Origin: Alphaproteobacteria bacterium | Lineage (GTDB): Bacteria > Pseudomonadota > Alphaproteobacteria > UBA2966 | DNA length: 53,429 nt | Assembly: GCA_018654745.1 (NCBI GenBank) | Contig: JABILA010000010.1 | Location: 1 to 53,429, forward strand | Direction: 5' to 3' | In this document: positions 42,893 to 52,530 of the stretch, one piece after another | Layout: each line of letters starts with the position of its first letter | How positions within the stretch are numbered: the stretch's first letter is position 1 | Program-made: the position numbers and the translations under genes | The notes under the pieces: model-generated | The model's input: only the letters and a program-made list of their open reading frames with translations | The model's database searches: none | Told to the model about the DNA's origin: nothing

Positions 42893-43900
42893 TCAGCTTG
42901 TAGTTTGCAAACGGGGATTGCGACCAGGCTTGCGATACCGTGCCATATAAGAAGGCAAAACCGCTTCGATCGGGGTTGCCTCGACGCCAAGGTCCGACAA
43001 ACCCTTTGCGCCTTCGCTGACAACACTATCTTCTTCCAGAGCCCGTAATTGATCACGCGTTAACAATGGTGCTGGCAACAGCTCAAGGAAGAACGCATAA
43101 AAGCGGGCAATCCACATCATGATTGGTACGGGTACGCACAGACGTTGCGTTTCGCGGGCCGTAATATCAAGGCAATCGCGCCACGACAAAACCTGATCAC
43201 CACCAAGCTCATAGGTTTGCCCGCGGCTGCTTTCATCATCAAGGCTGTTGGTAATTGCCTCAGCAACATCAGCAACATAAACCGGCTGGAAAGATGCACC
43301 CTGTCGATCCATCAGATCGCGTGCGAACAAAGGCATAAAAGGTGACAGCGCAATAATCTTGCCGAAAGAATTAAAAAAGTGGTCTTCAGCACCGACCAGA
43401 ATACCGGGGCGAACAATCGTCGCATCTGCAAATGCCGCTTTGACCTGTTCCTCGCCGTTGGCCTTGGAGCGTCCGTAACGAGAGTTTGCTTCCGGGCTGG
43501 CACCCAGTGCTGAGACCTGAACAAGGTTATTGGCACCGCTTTTTGCAGCAGCCGATGCGATCCGCCCTGCCGCTTCGACATGAACTGCATCGAACGTATT
43601 TTTGCCACTCTGATACAAAATGCCGACCAGATTAACGACCGCGTCAGCGCCGTTGCAGGCTGCTTCTACTGATGCATCATCGCGCACATTTGCCTGTACG
43701 AGACCAACCTGGCCTGGGTCGCCCATGGTTCGGAGGAACTTTCCGGATTCAACATCGCGCAAGGCAACCCGAACCCGAAAGCCTCTTTTGGCCAGATTGC
43801 GAACCAGATTTCGTCCCAGAAATCCGGTGCCGCCAAATACCGTAACCAGCTTGGCGTCCCTGCTGCCCGGACCATATGCCTGATTGGTTTGTTCGTTCAT
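42893..43900 (-). CDS. Complex I NDUFA9 subunit family protein
   Basis: A 335-residue atypical SDR. The start is placed at ATG 43900 (MNEQTNQAYG) because AGGAGACAACAGGC precedes it; the frame upstream is not conserved. The NAD(P) site is VTVFGGTGFLGRNLVRNLAKRG. Further markers are NLVGILYQSGKNTFDAVHVEAAGRIA, ALGASPEANSRYGRSKANGE-type motif (Tyr-x-x-x-Lys) and ATIVRPGILVGAEDHFFN, all typical of the NDUFA9-like group of alphaproteobacteria. Relatives are accessory parts of respiratory complex I. Whether this copy binds complex I is inferred. Confidence 0.9.
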   Translation of the reverse strand: MNEQTNQAYGPGSRDAKLVTVFGGTGFLGRNLVRNLAKRGFRVRVALRDVESGKFLRTMGDPGQVGLVQANVRDDASVEAACNGADAVVNLVGILYQSGKNTFDAVHVEAAGRIASAAAKSGANNLVQVSALGASPEANSRYGRSKANGEEQVKAAFADATIVRPGILVGAEDHFFNSFGKIIALSPFMPLFARDLMDRQGASFQPVYVADVAEAITNSLDDESSRGQTYELGGDQVLSWRDCLDITARETQRLCVPVPIMMWIARFYAFFLELLPAPLLTRDQLRALEEDSVVSEGAKGLSDLGVEATPIEAVLPSYMARYRKPGRNPRLQTTS

Positions 43901-44108
43901 GCCTGTTGTCTCCTGCCAGATCACATCGGCCTTTATTAATGACCGGGAAATCTGTAACCACTGTGAATTCGAAAAGTCGCGCATCATAACGCTACTAGCC
44001 GCAGGGTTGAAGGCCTTGTGGGCGCTAAATATTGTCGCATCCCGGATGCATGACTTGACTTCCGCCTCAGGGCGCTTTATCCAACCGCTTGCCGTAACCT
44101 ATGTTAAT

Positions 44109-44195
44109 GCCCAGGTGGCGGAATTGGTAGACGCGCAGGCTTCAGGTGCCTGTGGCCGCAAGGTCGTGGAAGTTCGAGTCTTCTCCTGGGCACCA
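44109..44195 (+). tRNA. tRNA-Leu (anticodon CAG)
   Basis: A complete class II tRNA with the CCA encoded at 44193-44195. Acceptor stem GCCCAGG/CCTGGGC, D loop GAATTGGTAGACGC, anticodon loop TTCAGGT giving CAG, long variable arm TGGCCGCAAGGTCG, T loop AGTTCGAGTCT. It reads the leucine codon CUG. Confidence 0.96.
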
Positions 44196-44343
44196 ACATT
44201 TCCGGAAACAATCCGGCCGTTGCGAAAATCCCCGCAAGAATTGTATTTATCCGTTTTTTTGTGTTTCATTGCCAGGTTGGGGCATGTTTTAGTAACCTGC
44301 AACCAATCTCATTTGCACTTATCTATTTGTTTGCAGGACTACC

Positions 44344-44955
44344 ATGACCATACATGTTCATCGCGGCGATTTGCCAGACGGAATAAGCTTCGGAACATCC
44401 GTTGCTGTCGACAGCGAAACCCTGGGACTTAATCCTTTGAGGGATCGTTTGTGTGTTGTGCAACTTTCAGCAGGCGACGGCGATGCTCATCTGGTGCAAA
44501 TTCCCAAAGAAAATATCGACGCTCCAAATCTTTCAGCCTTGATGGCTGATGCCAGCGTCACCAAAATATTTCATTTTGCCCGTTTCGATATTGCCGCAAT
44601 CAAACAATATCTCAACGTCGACACAACACCTGTCTATTGTACTAAAATCGTCTCAAAACTGACCCGCACTTATACGGACAGACATGGTTTGAAAGATTTG
44701 TGCCGTGAATTGTTGGGCGTAGATTTATCCAAACAGCAGCAATCCTCTGACTGGGCGGCGGAAGAGTTAAGCAAGGAGCAAAAGGCATATGCAGCATCAG
44801 ATGTCCTCCATCTGCATGCCTTGAAGGATATTCTGGATCAACGCCTTGTTCGCGAAAACCGCGTGCATTTGGCCGAGGCAGCCTTCAACTTTTTGCCAAC
44901 ACGCGCTGAACTGGATCTTTCCGGCTGGGACGAACAGGATATTTTCCACCATTGA
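44344..44955 (+). CDS. Ribonuclease D family 3'-5' exonuclease (short form)
   Basis: A 203-residue DEDDy exonuclease. The catalytic acids are Asp23 and Glu25 in AVDSETLGLNP, Asp82 in FHFARFDIAAI, and Tyr149 with Asp153 in YAASDVLHLHAL. The C-terminal HRDC domains of classical RNase D are missing, as is common in alphaproteobacteria. It should trim the 3' ends of tRNA or other small RNAs. It starts 148 bases after tRNA-Leu on the same strand, but has its own AT-rich upstream region. The gene ahead of the kdsD-lpt operon is 153 bases away. Confidence 0.92.
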   Translation: MTIHVHRGDLPDGISFGTSVAVDSETLGLNPLRDRLCVVQLSAGDGDAHLVQIPKENIDAPNLSALMADASVTKIFHFARFDIAAIKQYLNVDTTPVYCTKIVSKLTRTYTDRHGLKDLCRELLGVDLSKQQQSSDWAAEELSKEQKAYAASDVLHLHALKDILDQRLVRENRVHLAEAAFNFLPTRAELDLSGWDEQDIFHH

Positions 44956-45108
44956 TGCGTTTCCGTTAAAAATGGAAACGCCCAAATCTGGCCATGATTA
45001 TGTGACCAGTATCTGATCTGCCTTTTATTTATCGGGAAAAACCCCGATACTGGCGCATATTTATTTAACCCGCAGACCCGATCCAGCCAGCGGGATGGAA
45101 AATTGAAC

Positions 45109-46122
45109 ATGACAGCCGAACAACCCGTCAGTCCCCGGACAGACAGCAGCAATAGCAGCCATGATGATTTGGCGTCCGCCCGGCGCGTTCTCAAGCTGGA
45201 GGCGGAAGCCCTTGTCATGCTGGGTCAATCCCTGGGCGATGACCTGGTTGCCGCGGTAGACATACTGTTCAGTGCCAAAGGCCGGGTAATCATCAGCGGT
45301 ATGGGCAAAAGCGGTCACATTGGACGAAAAATAGCGGCAACAATGGCCTCAACCGGTACCCCCGCAAGCTTTGTGCACCCGGCAGAAGCCAGCCACGGCG
45401 ATCTGGGCATGATCACACCGGATGACGCGGTGCTGATCCTGTCCAATTCAGGCAACACGCCTGAACTTGGTGATATTGTGGCCTACACGCGGCGCTATCG
45501 TATTCCACTGATTGCGATTGTCGGGCGCGACAGCAGCAGCCTGGGCGATGCGGCTGATGTGGCCTTGATCCTGCCGCCGGCACCGGAGGCTTGCCCGATG
45601 GGCCTGGCCCCGACAACATCGACAACGCTGGCCCTTGCCCTGGGCGATGCCCTGTCTGTTGCCTTGCTGGAGCGAAAAGGTTTTTCGCCGGATCAGTTCC
45701 AGGTTCTGCATCCTGGCGGCCAGTTGGGCAAATCCCTGGTCAAGGTCGAAGACATCATGCACGAGGGCGACAATGTTCCTCTGGCAGGACCCGATATCAA
45801 GATGTCAGATGTGATCATTGAAATGTCCAGCAAAAGCTTTGGCTGTGTTGGCATTGTTGATCAGGGCGAGTTGGCTGGCGTCATTACAGATGGTGATCTC
45901 AGACGTCATATGTCCGGAGACATGCTTTCCATGTCTGCCAGTGAAGTCATGACCGCTGGCCCCAAGACCATTCGCCTTGGTGCGCTGGCTGCTGAAGCTG
46001 TCGGCCTCATGAACGAAAAGAACATCACATCATTGTTTGTAACCAAAGCGGGAGGCGATGACAGCCAGGTCGTTGCCGGAATCATTCATCTTCATGATTG
46101 TCTTCGCGCCGGGATTGTCTAG
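45109..46122 (+). CDS. kdsD: Arabinose-5-phosphate isomerase (KdsD/KpsF type)
   Basis: A 337-residue protein: a SIS sugar-phosphate isomerase domain (about 45-180) with ISGMGKSGHIGRKIAATMAS, HPAEASHGDLGMI and LSNSGNTPEL, followed by two CBS domains (about 210-330; DIMHEGDNVPL, VGIVDQGELAGVITDGDLRRHM, ITSLFVTK). It turns ribulose-5-phosphate into arabinose-5-phosphate, the first step of Kdo synthesis for lipid A-core. Start chosen at ATG 45109; a TTG six bases earlier is possible. It heads the operon with lptC, lptA, lptB and rpoN, which fits an LPS role. Confidence 0.93.
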   Translation: MTAEQPVSPRTDSSNSSHDDLASARRVLKLEAEALVMLGQSLGDDLVAAVDILFSAKGRVIISGMGKSGHIGRKIAATMASTGTPASFVHPAEASHGDLGMITPDDAVLILSNSGNTPELGDIVAYTRRYRIPLIAIVGRDSSSLGDAADVALILPPAPEACPMGLAPTTSTTLALALGDALSVALLERKGFSPDQFQVLHPGGQLGKSLVKVEDIMHEGDNVPLAGPDIKMSDVIIEMSSKSFGCVGIVDQGELAGVITDGDLRRHMSGDMLSMSASEVMTAGPKTIRLGALAAEAVGLMNEKNITSLFVTKAGGDDSQVVAGIIHLHDCLRAGIV

Positions 46123-46151
46123 CGCATGTGCCCGGCCAGGCCTGAACCGAT

Positions 46152-46844
46152 ATGAGCACCACAGACCACCCGGGGCTGAGCCCCGATCAAAAGCGACAAT
46201 CGACGCTTGATCGCCTGAGGCCAGTCCGAGGCACCCTCGATGGGGTTGGCACACGCTACAGCCGAACCGTCAATCTGCTAAAATATGGCTTGCCTGTTGT
46301 AGCCTTGCTGGTGGTCCTTGTTGTCATCGGCTGGCCTGGTGTGCAAAAAGAGACTGAAGGCTTTCGCCTGACATTTTCATCTTTTGTCCAGGACCAGGAC
46401 GGAGCACCGGGGATGCTGAACGCTCGCTTTGTCGGGTCAGACAAGGCAAATCGTCCTTTTGTCATCACAGCTGAATCCGCCCGGCAAAACCCGAAGAATG
46501 AAGGATTTGTGCGCCTGAATAACCTGCAGGCCGATTTGACCCTGAGCAACGGGGTCTGGCTGACCATGACGGCCAGTCAGGGTGATTACAACAGCGACGT
46601 TCGATCATTACTACTGGCGGCACCCGTCGATATATTTTCCGATGTCGGATATGAATTTCATGCAGGCGATACGACCGTAAATCTGAAGGAAAACGAAGCC
46701 CGTAGTGACCAACCCGTGAACGGTCAGGGTGCCTTCGGAAATATCCAGGCGAATTCGTTTGTCATGTCGGAAAGCGGCCAGCGCATGAAATTTATTGGCA
46801 ACGTGAAAATGCTTCTGATGCCGAAGCGGAGGTCTGGCCAGTGA
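46152..46844 (+). CDS. lptC: LPS export protein LptC
   Basis: A 230-residue bitopic membrane protein. A cytoplasmic N terminus of about 45 residues is followed by one helix (YGLPVVALLVVLVVIGWPGV) and a periplasmic beta-jellyroll with GMLNARFVGSDKANRPFVITAESA and QANSFVMSESGQRMKFIGNVKML. This matches LptC, which receives LPS from the LptBFG transporter and passes it to LptA. The N-terminal cytoplasmic part is longer than in E. coli, as usual for alphaproteobacteria. It follows kdsD by 29 bases. Assignment rests on fold features and operon position. Confidence 0.9.
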   Translation: MSTTDHPGLSPDQKRQSTLDRLRPVRGTLDGVGTRYSRTVNLLKYGLPVVALLVVLVVIGWPGVQKETEGFRLTFSSFVQDQDGAPGMLNARFVGSDKANRPFVITAESARQNPKNEGFVRLNNLQADLTLSNGVWLTMTASQGDYNSDVRSLLLAAPVDIFSDVGYEFHAGDTTVNLKENEARSDQPVNGQGAFGNIQANSFVMSESGQRMKFIGNVKMLLMPKRRSGQ

Positions 46845-46962
46845 GGCTGGTGGTTACCTCTCCAGGAACAGCAGTTCCCTTATCCGGCTTGCTGGTGTAT
46901 TCGTCAGACGATAAATCAGGTTTTTTAGTGCCTCCTTCGGGTCACTGGCTTATGATTGGTAT

Positions 46963-47526
46963 ATGAACGTGTCCAAAGTAGTTATCCCCCTGAATTTCAA
47001 GGCTGCACTGGTGCTGCTGGGTATTCTGGTCCCATTCTGGACTGGCGCATCTGTTACCCATGCGCAAAGTCTGGTGACGACGCAACATGACTCCAGTCAA
47101 CCAATAGAAATAACGGCTGACCAACTTGAGGTTCAGCAAGAAAAACAACTGGCAACTTTTAGCGGTAATGTTCAGGCCATTCAGGGCGATATACGCTTGC
47201 AGGCAGCCAGTCTGCAGGTTCACTACTGGGCCCAGGATGGCGACGCAGATGTTGAAGGTGCCATTTCACGGATCATGGCAAAAGGCGAAGTCTTTTTTTC
47301 CTCCCCGGGGCAGACAGCCAAGGGTGACAGCGGGGTCTACGACGTCGACAAGAGCCTGATTACACTGGAAGGCAAGGTCGTCCTGACACGCGAGGATAAT
47401 GTTATTCGTGGCAGCCGATTGGTCTTGAACCTTGCCACCGGAAGGAGCAAGGTATCAGGAGCACCTTCTGGCAGTGGCGGTCGCGTTCGCGGTCTGTTTG
47501 TGCCGAACAAAAAAGTAAAAAAGTAG
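46963..47526 (+). CDS. lptA: LPS transport periplasmic protein LptA
   Basis: A 187-residue exported protein with a signal peptide ending THA, cut before Gln35. The OstA/LptA domain has QPIEITADQLEVQQEKQLATFSGNVQAIQGD, in shorter blocks matching the family (ITADxLE, FxGNV, GD), and GVYDVDKSLITLEGKVVLTREDNVI with the repeated jellyroll strands. LptA forms the periplasmic bridge that carries LPS to the outer membrane. Between lptC and lptA there are 118 bases, which is longer than other gaps in this operon and may hold a promoter. Confidence 0.93.
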   Translation: MNVSKVVIPLNFKAALVLLGILVPFWTGASVTHAQSLVTTQHDSSQPIEITADQLEVQQEKQLATFSGNVQAIQGDIRLQAASLQVHYWAQDGDADVEGAISRIMAKGEVFFSSPGQTAKGDSGVYDVDKSLITLEGKVVLTREDNVIRGSRLVLNLATGRSKVSGAPSGSGGRVRGLFVPNKKVKK

Positions 47527-47592
47527 CCTGACAATCCGGTAGATTCCGGCAGGAAACCCGTAAACATTTCGATGGTAGCAAGTTAAGTCAGA

Positions 47593-48378
47593 ATGACGAC
47601 AGAAAATGACAATTCCGGGCTGCCTGCGGGTGAGGGCCCTCGACTGGTAAGTGAAAATACCGGGTTGCAGGCGCTACAGATTGGCAAGAGCTTCAAAAAG
47701 CGGCCAGTTCTGCGAGATATCAGCCTGAGTGTCCAGCGCGGTGAGGCCGTGGGCTTGCTCGGCCCAAACGGTGCCGGAAAGACAACCTGCTTTTATATTA
47801 TTACCGGTTTAATTGGTGCCGACCACGGCACGATTTCCCTCGATGGTCATGATATTACAGACCTGCCCATGTATCGCCGGGCGCGACTGGGTGTCGGATA
47901 TTTGCCACAGGAAGCTTCAATTTTTCGGGGCCTTTCTGTCGAAAACAATTTGCGGGCGGTCCTTGAAGTTGTCGAGCCTGTTCGCGACGTACGTGAAGCT
48001 ATTCTGGATGACTTGCTGGCTGAATTTTCCATCTCCCACCTGAGACGGGCACCGGCGATGGCGCTTTCAGGTGGTGAACGGCGACGGGTAGAAATTGCCA
48101 GGGCACTTGCATCACGCCCCAGCTTCATGCTTCTGGATGAACCATTGGCCGGTATTGACCCGATCGCTGTTGGTGATATCCGCGATCTTGTTTCGCACCT
48201 CAAAGACCGGGGCATTGGTGTGTTGATTACGGATCATAATGTTCGTGAAACCCTCGACATCATCGACCGGGCCTACATAATTCATGAAGGCAGGGTTTTG
48301 ATGGAAGGTGCGCCTGAAGAAATAGTTGCGCATGAAGATGTTCGCCGCGTGTATCTGGGCGAACGGTTTAGTCTATAG
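47593..48378 (+). CDS. lptB: LPS export ABC transporter ATP-binding protein LptB
   Basis: A 261-residue ABC ATPase. Walker [10 protein letters not shown] is at 57-65, the Q loop is [18 protein letters not shown], the signature LSGGERRR starts at 159, Walker B FMLLDEP is at 178-184, and the H-loop is TDHNVRETL. The EASIFRGL stretch is typical of LptB. It powers LPS extraction from the inner membrane with LptF and LptG, which are not in this window. The first 25 residues form an extension. It sits between lptA and rpoN, the usual order. Confidence 0.96.
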   Translation: MTTENDNSGLPAGEGPRLVSENTGLQALQIGKSFKKRPVLRDISLSVQRGEAVGLLGPNGAGKTTCFYIITGLIGADHGTISLDGHDITDLPMYRRARLGVGYLPQEASIFRGLSVENNLRAVLEVVEPVRDVREAILDDLLAEFSISHLRRAPAMALSGGERRRVEIARALASRPSFMLLDEPLAGIDPIAVGDIRDLVSHLKDRGIGVLITDHNVRETLDIIDRAYIIHEGRVLMEGAPEEIVAHEDVRRVYLGERFSL

Positions 48379-48389
48379 GCTTAAATCGC

Positions 48390-49976
48390 ATGGTATTGTC
48401 GCCGAAAGTTGAACTTCGTCAGGGCCAGCAACTGGTCATGACGCCCCAATTGCAGCAGGCCATCAAGCTGCTGCAGTTCAACAACATGGAACTCACCGAA
48501 TATGTTGAAGGTGAGCTTGAAAAAAACCCTTTGCTGGAAATCATCGATCCGGACGCACCCCAAAGAGGCGACAGTGACGGGAACGAAGGCAACCAACCCG
48601 AAGGAGAGCCCGTCAACACGACGGCGCAGGCTGATGGTACCGGCGACACTGAAATACGTGACAGTGTAGATCTTTCCTCAGGAGAGAGCATTCCGGAATC
48701 GAATGACGCACCCCTGGATGTCGCCGACGGTGATATGTACGAGCCGGATGCGCCGGAAGTCGGACCACAGAACGACTATACCGATCAGGGCTCAAATGAG
48801 CTGAGCATGAGCGGCTCGCAGATGTCCAGCACCGGTGGCAGCAGTGATTTTTCCGGTAATGATTTCGGGATTGATCAAAATATTGCTGAAGAAATTTCGC
48901 TGGCGGACCACTTGCGTGAACAATTGAACGTCGATGTTGAGAATGCGGTTGATCGCATGATCGGCATTCATTTGATTGATCTGGTGAATGAAGCCGGATA
49001 TCTGGTGGGCGACATCGAACAAATCGCCGAAATGGTCGGTTGCCCGGTTGAACAGGTTGAGGCGTCGTTAGAACAGTTGCAGAAGTTCGACCCGCCAGGT
49101 GTCTTTGCCCGTAGTTTGCCCGAATGCCTTGCGATCCAGCTTCGGGAACTGGACCGGTTCGATCCGGCGATGGAAACATTCCTCGAAAACCTTGAACTTG
49201 TTGCACGCCACGAGACGGTGCAGCTGGCCAAAATCTGTGGAGTCGATGCCGAAGACATCAATGACATGATCTTTGAGATCAAGGATTTGAATCCAAAGCC
49301 CGGCCTCGCCTTTGGCAGTGAAGTTGTGCAGCCGGTTGTACCCGATGTATTTGTAAGACCAAATCCTGGTGGTGGCTGGCTGGTCGAATTGAACAGTGAA
49401 TCGTTGCCGCGGGTGTTGGTGAACATGCGCTATCACGCCCAGATCAAGGGCACCGCCATGCGGGAAGAAGACAAGGCTTATATTACGGATCGTCTGAATT
49501 CAGCGAACTGGCTGGTCAAGTCTCTGGATCAAAGGGCAAATACAATATTGCGCGTTGCCACAGAACTTGTCCGCCAGCAGGATAGTTTTCTGGTCAATGG
49601 CGTACGCTATTTGAAACCTTTGAATTTGCGTGACATCGCAGACGTCATCGAAATGCACGAGAGCACCGTCAGCCGCGTTACGGCCAACAAGTATCTTGCG
49701 ACCCCGCGCGGCATTTATCCGATGAAGTATTTTTTCACTGCAGCAATCGCATCAACATCTGGCGGAGAAGCGCACTCTGCAGAATCGGTCCGCGACAGAA
49801 TTCGTGAATTAATCGACAATGAACTGCCCACGAAAATATTGTCAGATGACAAGATCGTCACCTTATTAGAAGGACAGGGTCTGGATATCGCCCGACGAAC
49901 TGTCGCCAAATATCGTGAAGCCATGAGAATCCCGTCGTCTGTGGAGCGACGACGTCAGAAAAAGTCTCAAGCCTGA
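48390..49976 (+). CDS. rpoN: RNA polymerase sigma-54 factor
   Basis: A 528-residue sigma-54. Region I is QGQQLVMTPQLQQAIKLLQ and NPLLE, which binds activators and blocks open-complex formation. Region II (about 55-165) is very acidic and of low complexity. Region III has the core-binding and DNA-binding parts, with a helix-turn-helix near LRDIADVIEMHESTVSRVT and the RpoN box ARRTVAKYRE at 501-510, which reads the -24 promoter element. It starts 11 bases after lptB. It directs nitrogen and other activator-dependent genes. Confidence 0.97.
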   Translation: MVLSPKVELRQGQQLVMTPQLQQAIKLLQFNNMELTEYVEGELEKNPLLEIIDPDAPQRGDSDGNEGNQPEGEPVNTTAQADGTGDTEIRDSVDLSSGESIPESNDAPLDVADGDMYEPDAPEVGPQNDYTDQGSNELSMSGSQMSSTGGSSDFSGNDFGIDQNIAEEISLADHLREQLNVDVENAVDRMIGIHLIDLVNEAGYLVGDIEQIAEMVGCPVEQVEASLEQLQKFDPPGVFARSLPECLAIQLRELDRFDPAMETFLENLELVARHETVQLAKICGVDAEDINDMIFEIKDLNPKPGLAFGSEVVQPVVPDVFVRPNPGGGWLVELNSESLPRVLVNMRYHAQIKGTAMREEDKAYITDRLNSANWLVKSLDQRANTILRVATELVRQQDSFLVNGVRYLKPLNLRDIADVIEMHESTVSRVTANKYLATPRGIYPMKYFFTAAIASTSGGEAHSAESVRDRIRELIDNELPTKILSDDKIVTLLEGQGLDIARRTVAKYREAMRIPSSVERRRQKKSQA

Positions 49977-50282
49977 AGTCTCGTTAATCGTAACCCAATT
50001 ACGGAAATGTGCCGGAAAATTCGTAAATTGGAAGTAAAAATTTAGTAAAATCAATAGTATACGGGTAGTGGTTGACAGCAGCCAATGGCGGACCTATTTT
50101 CCGCGCACCCTGAGATCAGGGTCCCAAATGACAGATTGATTTTTTCCACCGGCTTGGGGTGTTTTCGGAATAGACGGAAACACTGTGGTGCGTTCGCCAC
50201 GGGACGAGCGCGGATTACAAATGTATCAGTGATTTCGTCACAAGCGGGATCACACAAGTATCAAGGAACCGGGATTTACCCT
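49977..50282. other. Structured interval between rpoN and hpf
   Basis: Three hairpins lie in this 306-base gap: ACCCTGA/TCAGGGT with a 2-base centre at 50107-50122, GTGTTTTCG/CGGAAACAC at 50159-50183, and GTGGTG/CGCCAC at 50185-50200. The hpf open frame runs back to 50085, but that part has no conserved residues. The first 110 bases are AT-rich and could hold an hpf promoter. No sigma-54 type GG-N10-GC promoter was recognised. One hairpin may end the rpoN message, although no T run follows directly. Confidence 0.45.
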
Positions 50283-50864
50283 ATGCAGGTTACTGTTAAA
50301 GGAAAACAAATGGACGTAGGCGATAGCCTGCGTGGCCAGGTCGAAACGCGCCTTGAAGGCAGCGTCTCCAAATATTTTAATAATGCGATTGAAGCCAACG
50401 TCGTTTTTGCCAAAACCCGCAATGGTTTTGAAACTGATTGCGGCGTCCACATTGGATCAGGCATGACGTTGCAATCCCACGGCGAAGGCGGCGATGCTCA
50501 TATTGCATTTGATACAGCCCTCGAGCGTCTGGACAAACAACTGCGTCGCTACAAGCGCCGGATCAACGATCACCACAAATCACCACGGGGTAGTTCTACA
50601 CCGGCCCAGAGTTATATCCTGGCTCCGGAAGACGAGAACACAGCTGAAAGCGAAGACGGCGCGCCGTTGATCGTTGCTGAAGGCACCACGGATCTTCCCG
50701 AAATTACGGTTGGCGAAGCCGTTATGCGCATGGACCTGGCAGATGTGCCCGTATTCATGTTTCACAACAGCGCCCATGGCCGCCTGAACGTTGTTTACCG
50801 ACGGCCAGATGGTAACTACGGCTGGATTGATCCTTCTACCACCACCCTGGAAAACGGGAAATAA
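50283..50864 (+). CDS. hpf: Ribosome hibernation promoting factor, long form
   Basis: A 193-residue protein, start placed at ATG 50283 (MQVTVKGKQMDVGD). Residues 1-100 form the HPF/RaiA domain (VETRLEGSVSKYFNNAIEANVVF, and IAFDTALERLDKQLRRYKRRI). After a linker, the C-terminal domain (about 130-190; PEITVGEAVMRMDLADVPVFMFHNS, NVVYRRPDGNYGWIDP) makes ribosomes pair into 100S dimers. Long HPF is usual outside the gamma group. It stores ribosomes in starvation. The neighbours rpoN and ptsN are as expected. The ptsN start follows its stop by one base. Confidence 0.95.
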   Translation: MQVTVKGKQMDVGDSLRGQVETRLEGSVSKYFNNAIEANVVFAKTRNGFETDCGVHIGSGMTLQSHGEGGDAHIAFDTALERLDKQLRRYKRRINDHHKSPRGSSTPAQSYILAPEDENTAESEDGAPLIVAEGTTDLPEITVGEAVMRMDLADVPVFMFHNSAHGRLNVVYRRPDGNYGWIDPSTTTLENGK

Positions 50865-50865
50865 G

Positions 50866-51330
50866 ATGGAAATCACAGATATCCTGAAGCCTGATTGTGT
50901 GCTCGCCAACTTCAAGGCAAGCAGCAAGAAACAAGCGCTGCAGGAACTGGCACAACGTGCCGCAGATGTGACGGGAGCCCAGGAGCGCGCAATTTTTGAC
51001 GTGCTTCTGGAACGCGAACGTCTGGGAACGACCGGTGTTGGCAATGGCATTGCCATCCCGCACGGAAAACTGGCCCAGCTTGAGCAATTGCAGGGCATGT
51101 TTGCCCGCCTGGAAACGCCGGTTGATTTTGAATCTATTGACGAACAACCCGTAGACCTGATTTTCCTGCTTCTGGCACCGGAAGAAGCAGGTGCAGATCA
51201 CCTGAAGGCCCTGGCGCGTGTGTCCCGATTGCTGCGCGACAAGAATATGTGTGAAAAATTGCGTGGCACAGAAGAAGCCGACGCCCTTTTTGCCCTGCTG
51301 TCTGATTCGGCGCATTCAAACGCCGCCTGA
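50866..51330 (+). CDS. ptsN: Nitrogen PTS EIIA component PtsN
   Basis: A 154-residue EIIA-Ntr protein. It opens MEITDILKPDCVLANFKASS and carries the phosphorylated His in GNGIAIPHGK (His66), then LLLAPEEAGADHLKALARVSRLLRD-type sequence, given here in part. It takes phosphate from NPr in the nitrogen PTS chain and controls potassium transport, stress and other functions by protein contact. Its gene lies directly after hpf, with one base between stop and start, so the two are coupled. Confidence 0.96.
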   Translation: MEITDILKPDCVLANFKASSKKQALQELAQRAADVTGAQERAIFDVLLERERLGTTGVGNGIAIPHGKLAQLEQLQGMFARLETPVDFESIDEQPVDLIFLLLAPEEAGADHLKALARVSRLLRDKNMCEKLRGTEEADALFALLSDSAHSNAA

Positions 51331-51359
51331 CAGGACCTGACACTTAACAAACCAGTACC

Positions 51360-52499
51360 ATGAGCTCAGCCAGAAAATTTCCGGATGAGCCTCACGATCT
51401 GCCAGGGCGCAAGATACCTAGCCAGTCCATCGACTGGGTCTTGGCAAACAAGACTTTCGGAATTGCCAGATCAGCTTTCCTCGCGATAGTCTTTTTCCTT
51501 CTGTCATCACAATCTTTCGCGGCCAATGAGCCGCCCAAATTTATTTTGCCGCTGGATTGCGAAATCGGCACGCATTGCTTTGTGCAAAATTATGTCGACC
51601 AGGCATTTGGACCAGCGGTCGAGGATCACGCCTGTGGCAGGCTTTCCTATGATGGCCACAAGGGAACCGATATCCGGGTTGCCGACCTGGTGGTAATGAA
51701 TAAAGGCGTTTCTGTTCTGGCAGCAGCTGACGGCCGGATCAAGGCAACACGGGACGGCATGCCGGATCGTGACTTTCGCGACGCTGGTCCTGAAGAAGTG
51801 CGTGACAGGGAATGTGGGAACGGTGTCATCATCGACCATGGCGGTGGCTGGCAAAGTAAATATTGCCACATGCGCAGAGGCAGTATCCTGACACCAAATG
51901 GTCATTTTGTTGTGGCGGGTCAAAAACTTGGGCTGATCGGCTTGTCAGGCAAAACATCCTTCCCGCATCTTCATTTCGAAGTCACGCGTGACGGTAAATA
52001 TGTCGATCCCTTTACCGGTCTGCATCAACGCAAGACGGTCAGCTGTAATGTCAGTCAGGGCATCGGTACACTTTGGAAACCATCGGTCCTGGCCGCGCTG
52101 AACTATAAAACCAGCGGTGTTATCAGCAGCGGCTTCGCGACAAGAAAACCTGATATCAAGAAAATTGAGAGAGGCGAATTCAAAAAACTGAAGGCGTCCG
52201 TTGAGGTTCCGGTTTTGCTGTTCTGGATACAAATTTACGGCATGCAGACCGGCGACAAAAGCGAGACCATCGTTAATCTGCCAGACGGTTCCGTACTGGC
52301 TGGTAATCGCAAAATTCATGAGGGCACCCACAAGGCGCAATGGTACACGTTCATTGGCAAGCGCCGCCCGAAAAGTGGCACCTGGCCTGTCGGCACCTAT
52401 AAAGGCCGCTACAGGCTAACGCGCAAAGCTGCTGACGGCGTGTGGCGGGAAATATTCAGGGTTGAGCGAAAAATCGAACTTGAGTCATCGGTGAAATAA
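51360..52499 (+). CDS. M23 family peptidase-like exported protein
   Basis: A 379-residue protein with one N-terminal hydrophobic segment (about residues 38-54, FLAIVFFLLSSQSFAA), acting as anchor or late signal. The LytM/M23 domain follows, with CEIGTHCFVQNYVD, the zinc ligands in YDGHKGTDI (His100 and Asp104), GNGVIIDHGGGWQSKYCHM and PHLHFEV (His203 and His205). All four zinc-site residues are thus present. The C-terminal 150 residues are beta-rich and unrecognised. It should cut peptidoglycan cross-links or act as an amidase activator. It follows ptsN by 29 bases. ATG 51360 has no strong ribosome site. Confidence 0.88.
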   Translation: MSSARKFPDEPHDLPGRKIPSQSIDWVLANKTFGIARSAFLAIVFFLLSSQSFAANEPPKFILPLDCEIGTHCFVQNYVDQAFGPAVEDHACGRLSYDGHKGTDIRVADLVVMNKGVSVLAAADGRIKATRDGMPDRDFRDAGPEEVRDRECGNGVIIDHGGGWQSKYCHMRRGSILTPNGHFVVAGQKLGLIGLSGKTSFPHLHFEVTRDGKYVDPFTGLHQRKTVSCNVSQGIGTLWKPSVLAALNYKTSGVISSGFATRKPDIKKIERGEFKKLKASVEVPVLLFWIQIYGMQTGDKSETIVNLPDGSVLAGNRKIHEGTHKAQWYTFIGKRRPKSGTWPVGTYKGRYRLTRKAADGVWREIFRVERKIELESSVK

Positions 52500-52530
52500 C
52501 TAAATCAATCCGGTTAAAACTGATCTTGGC

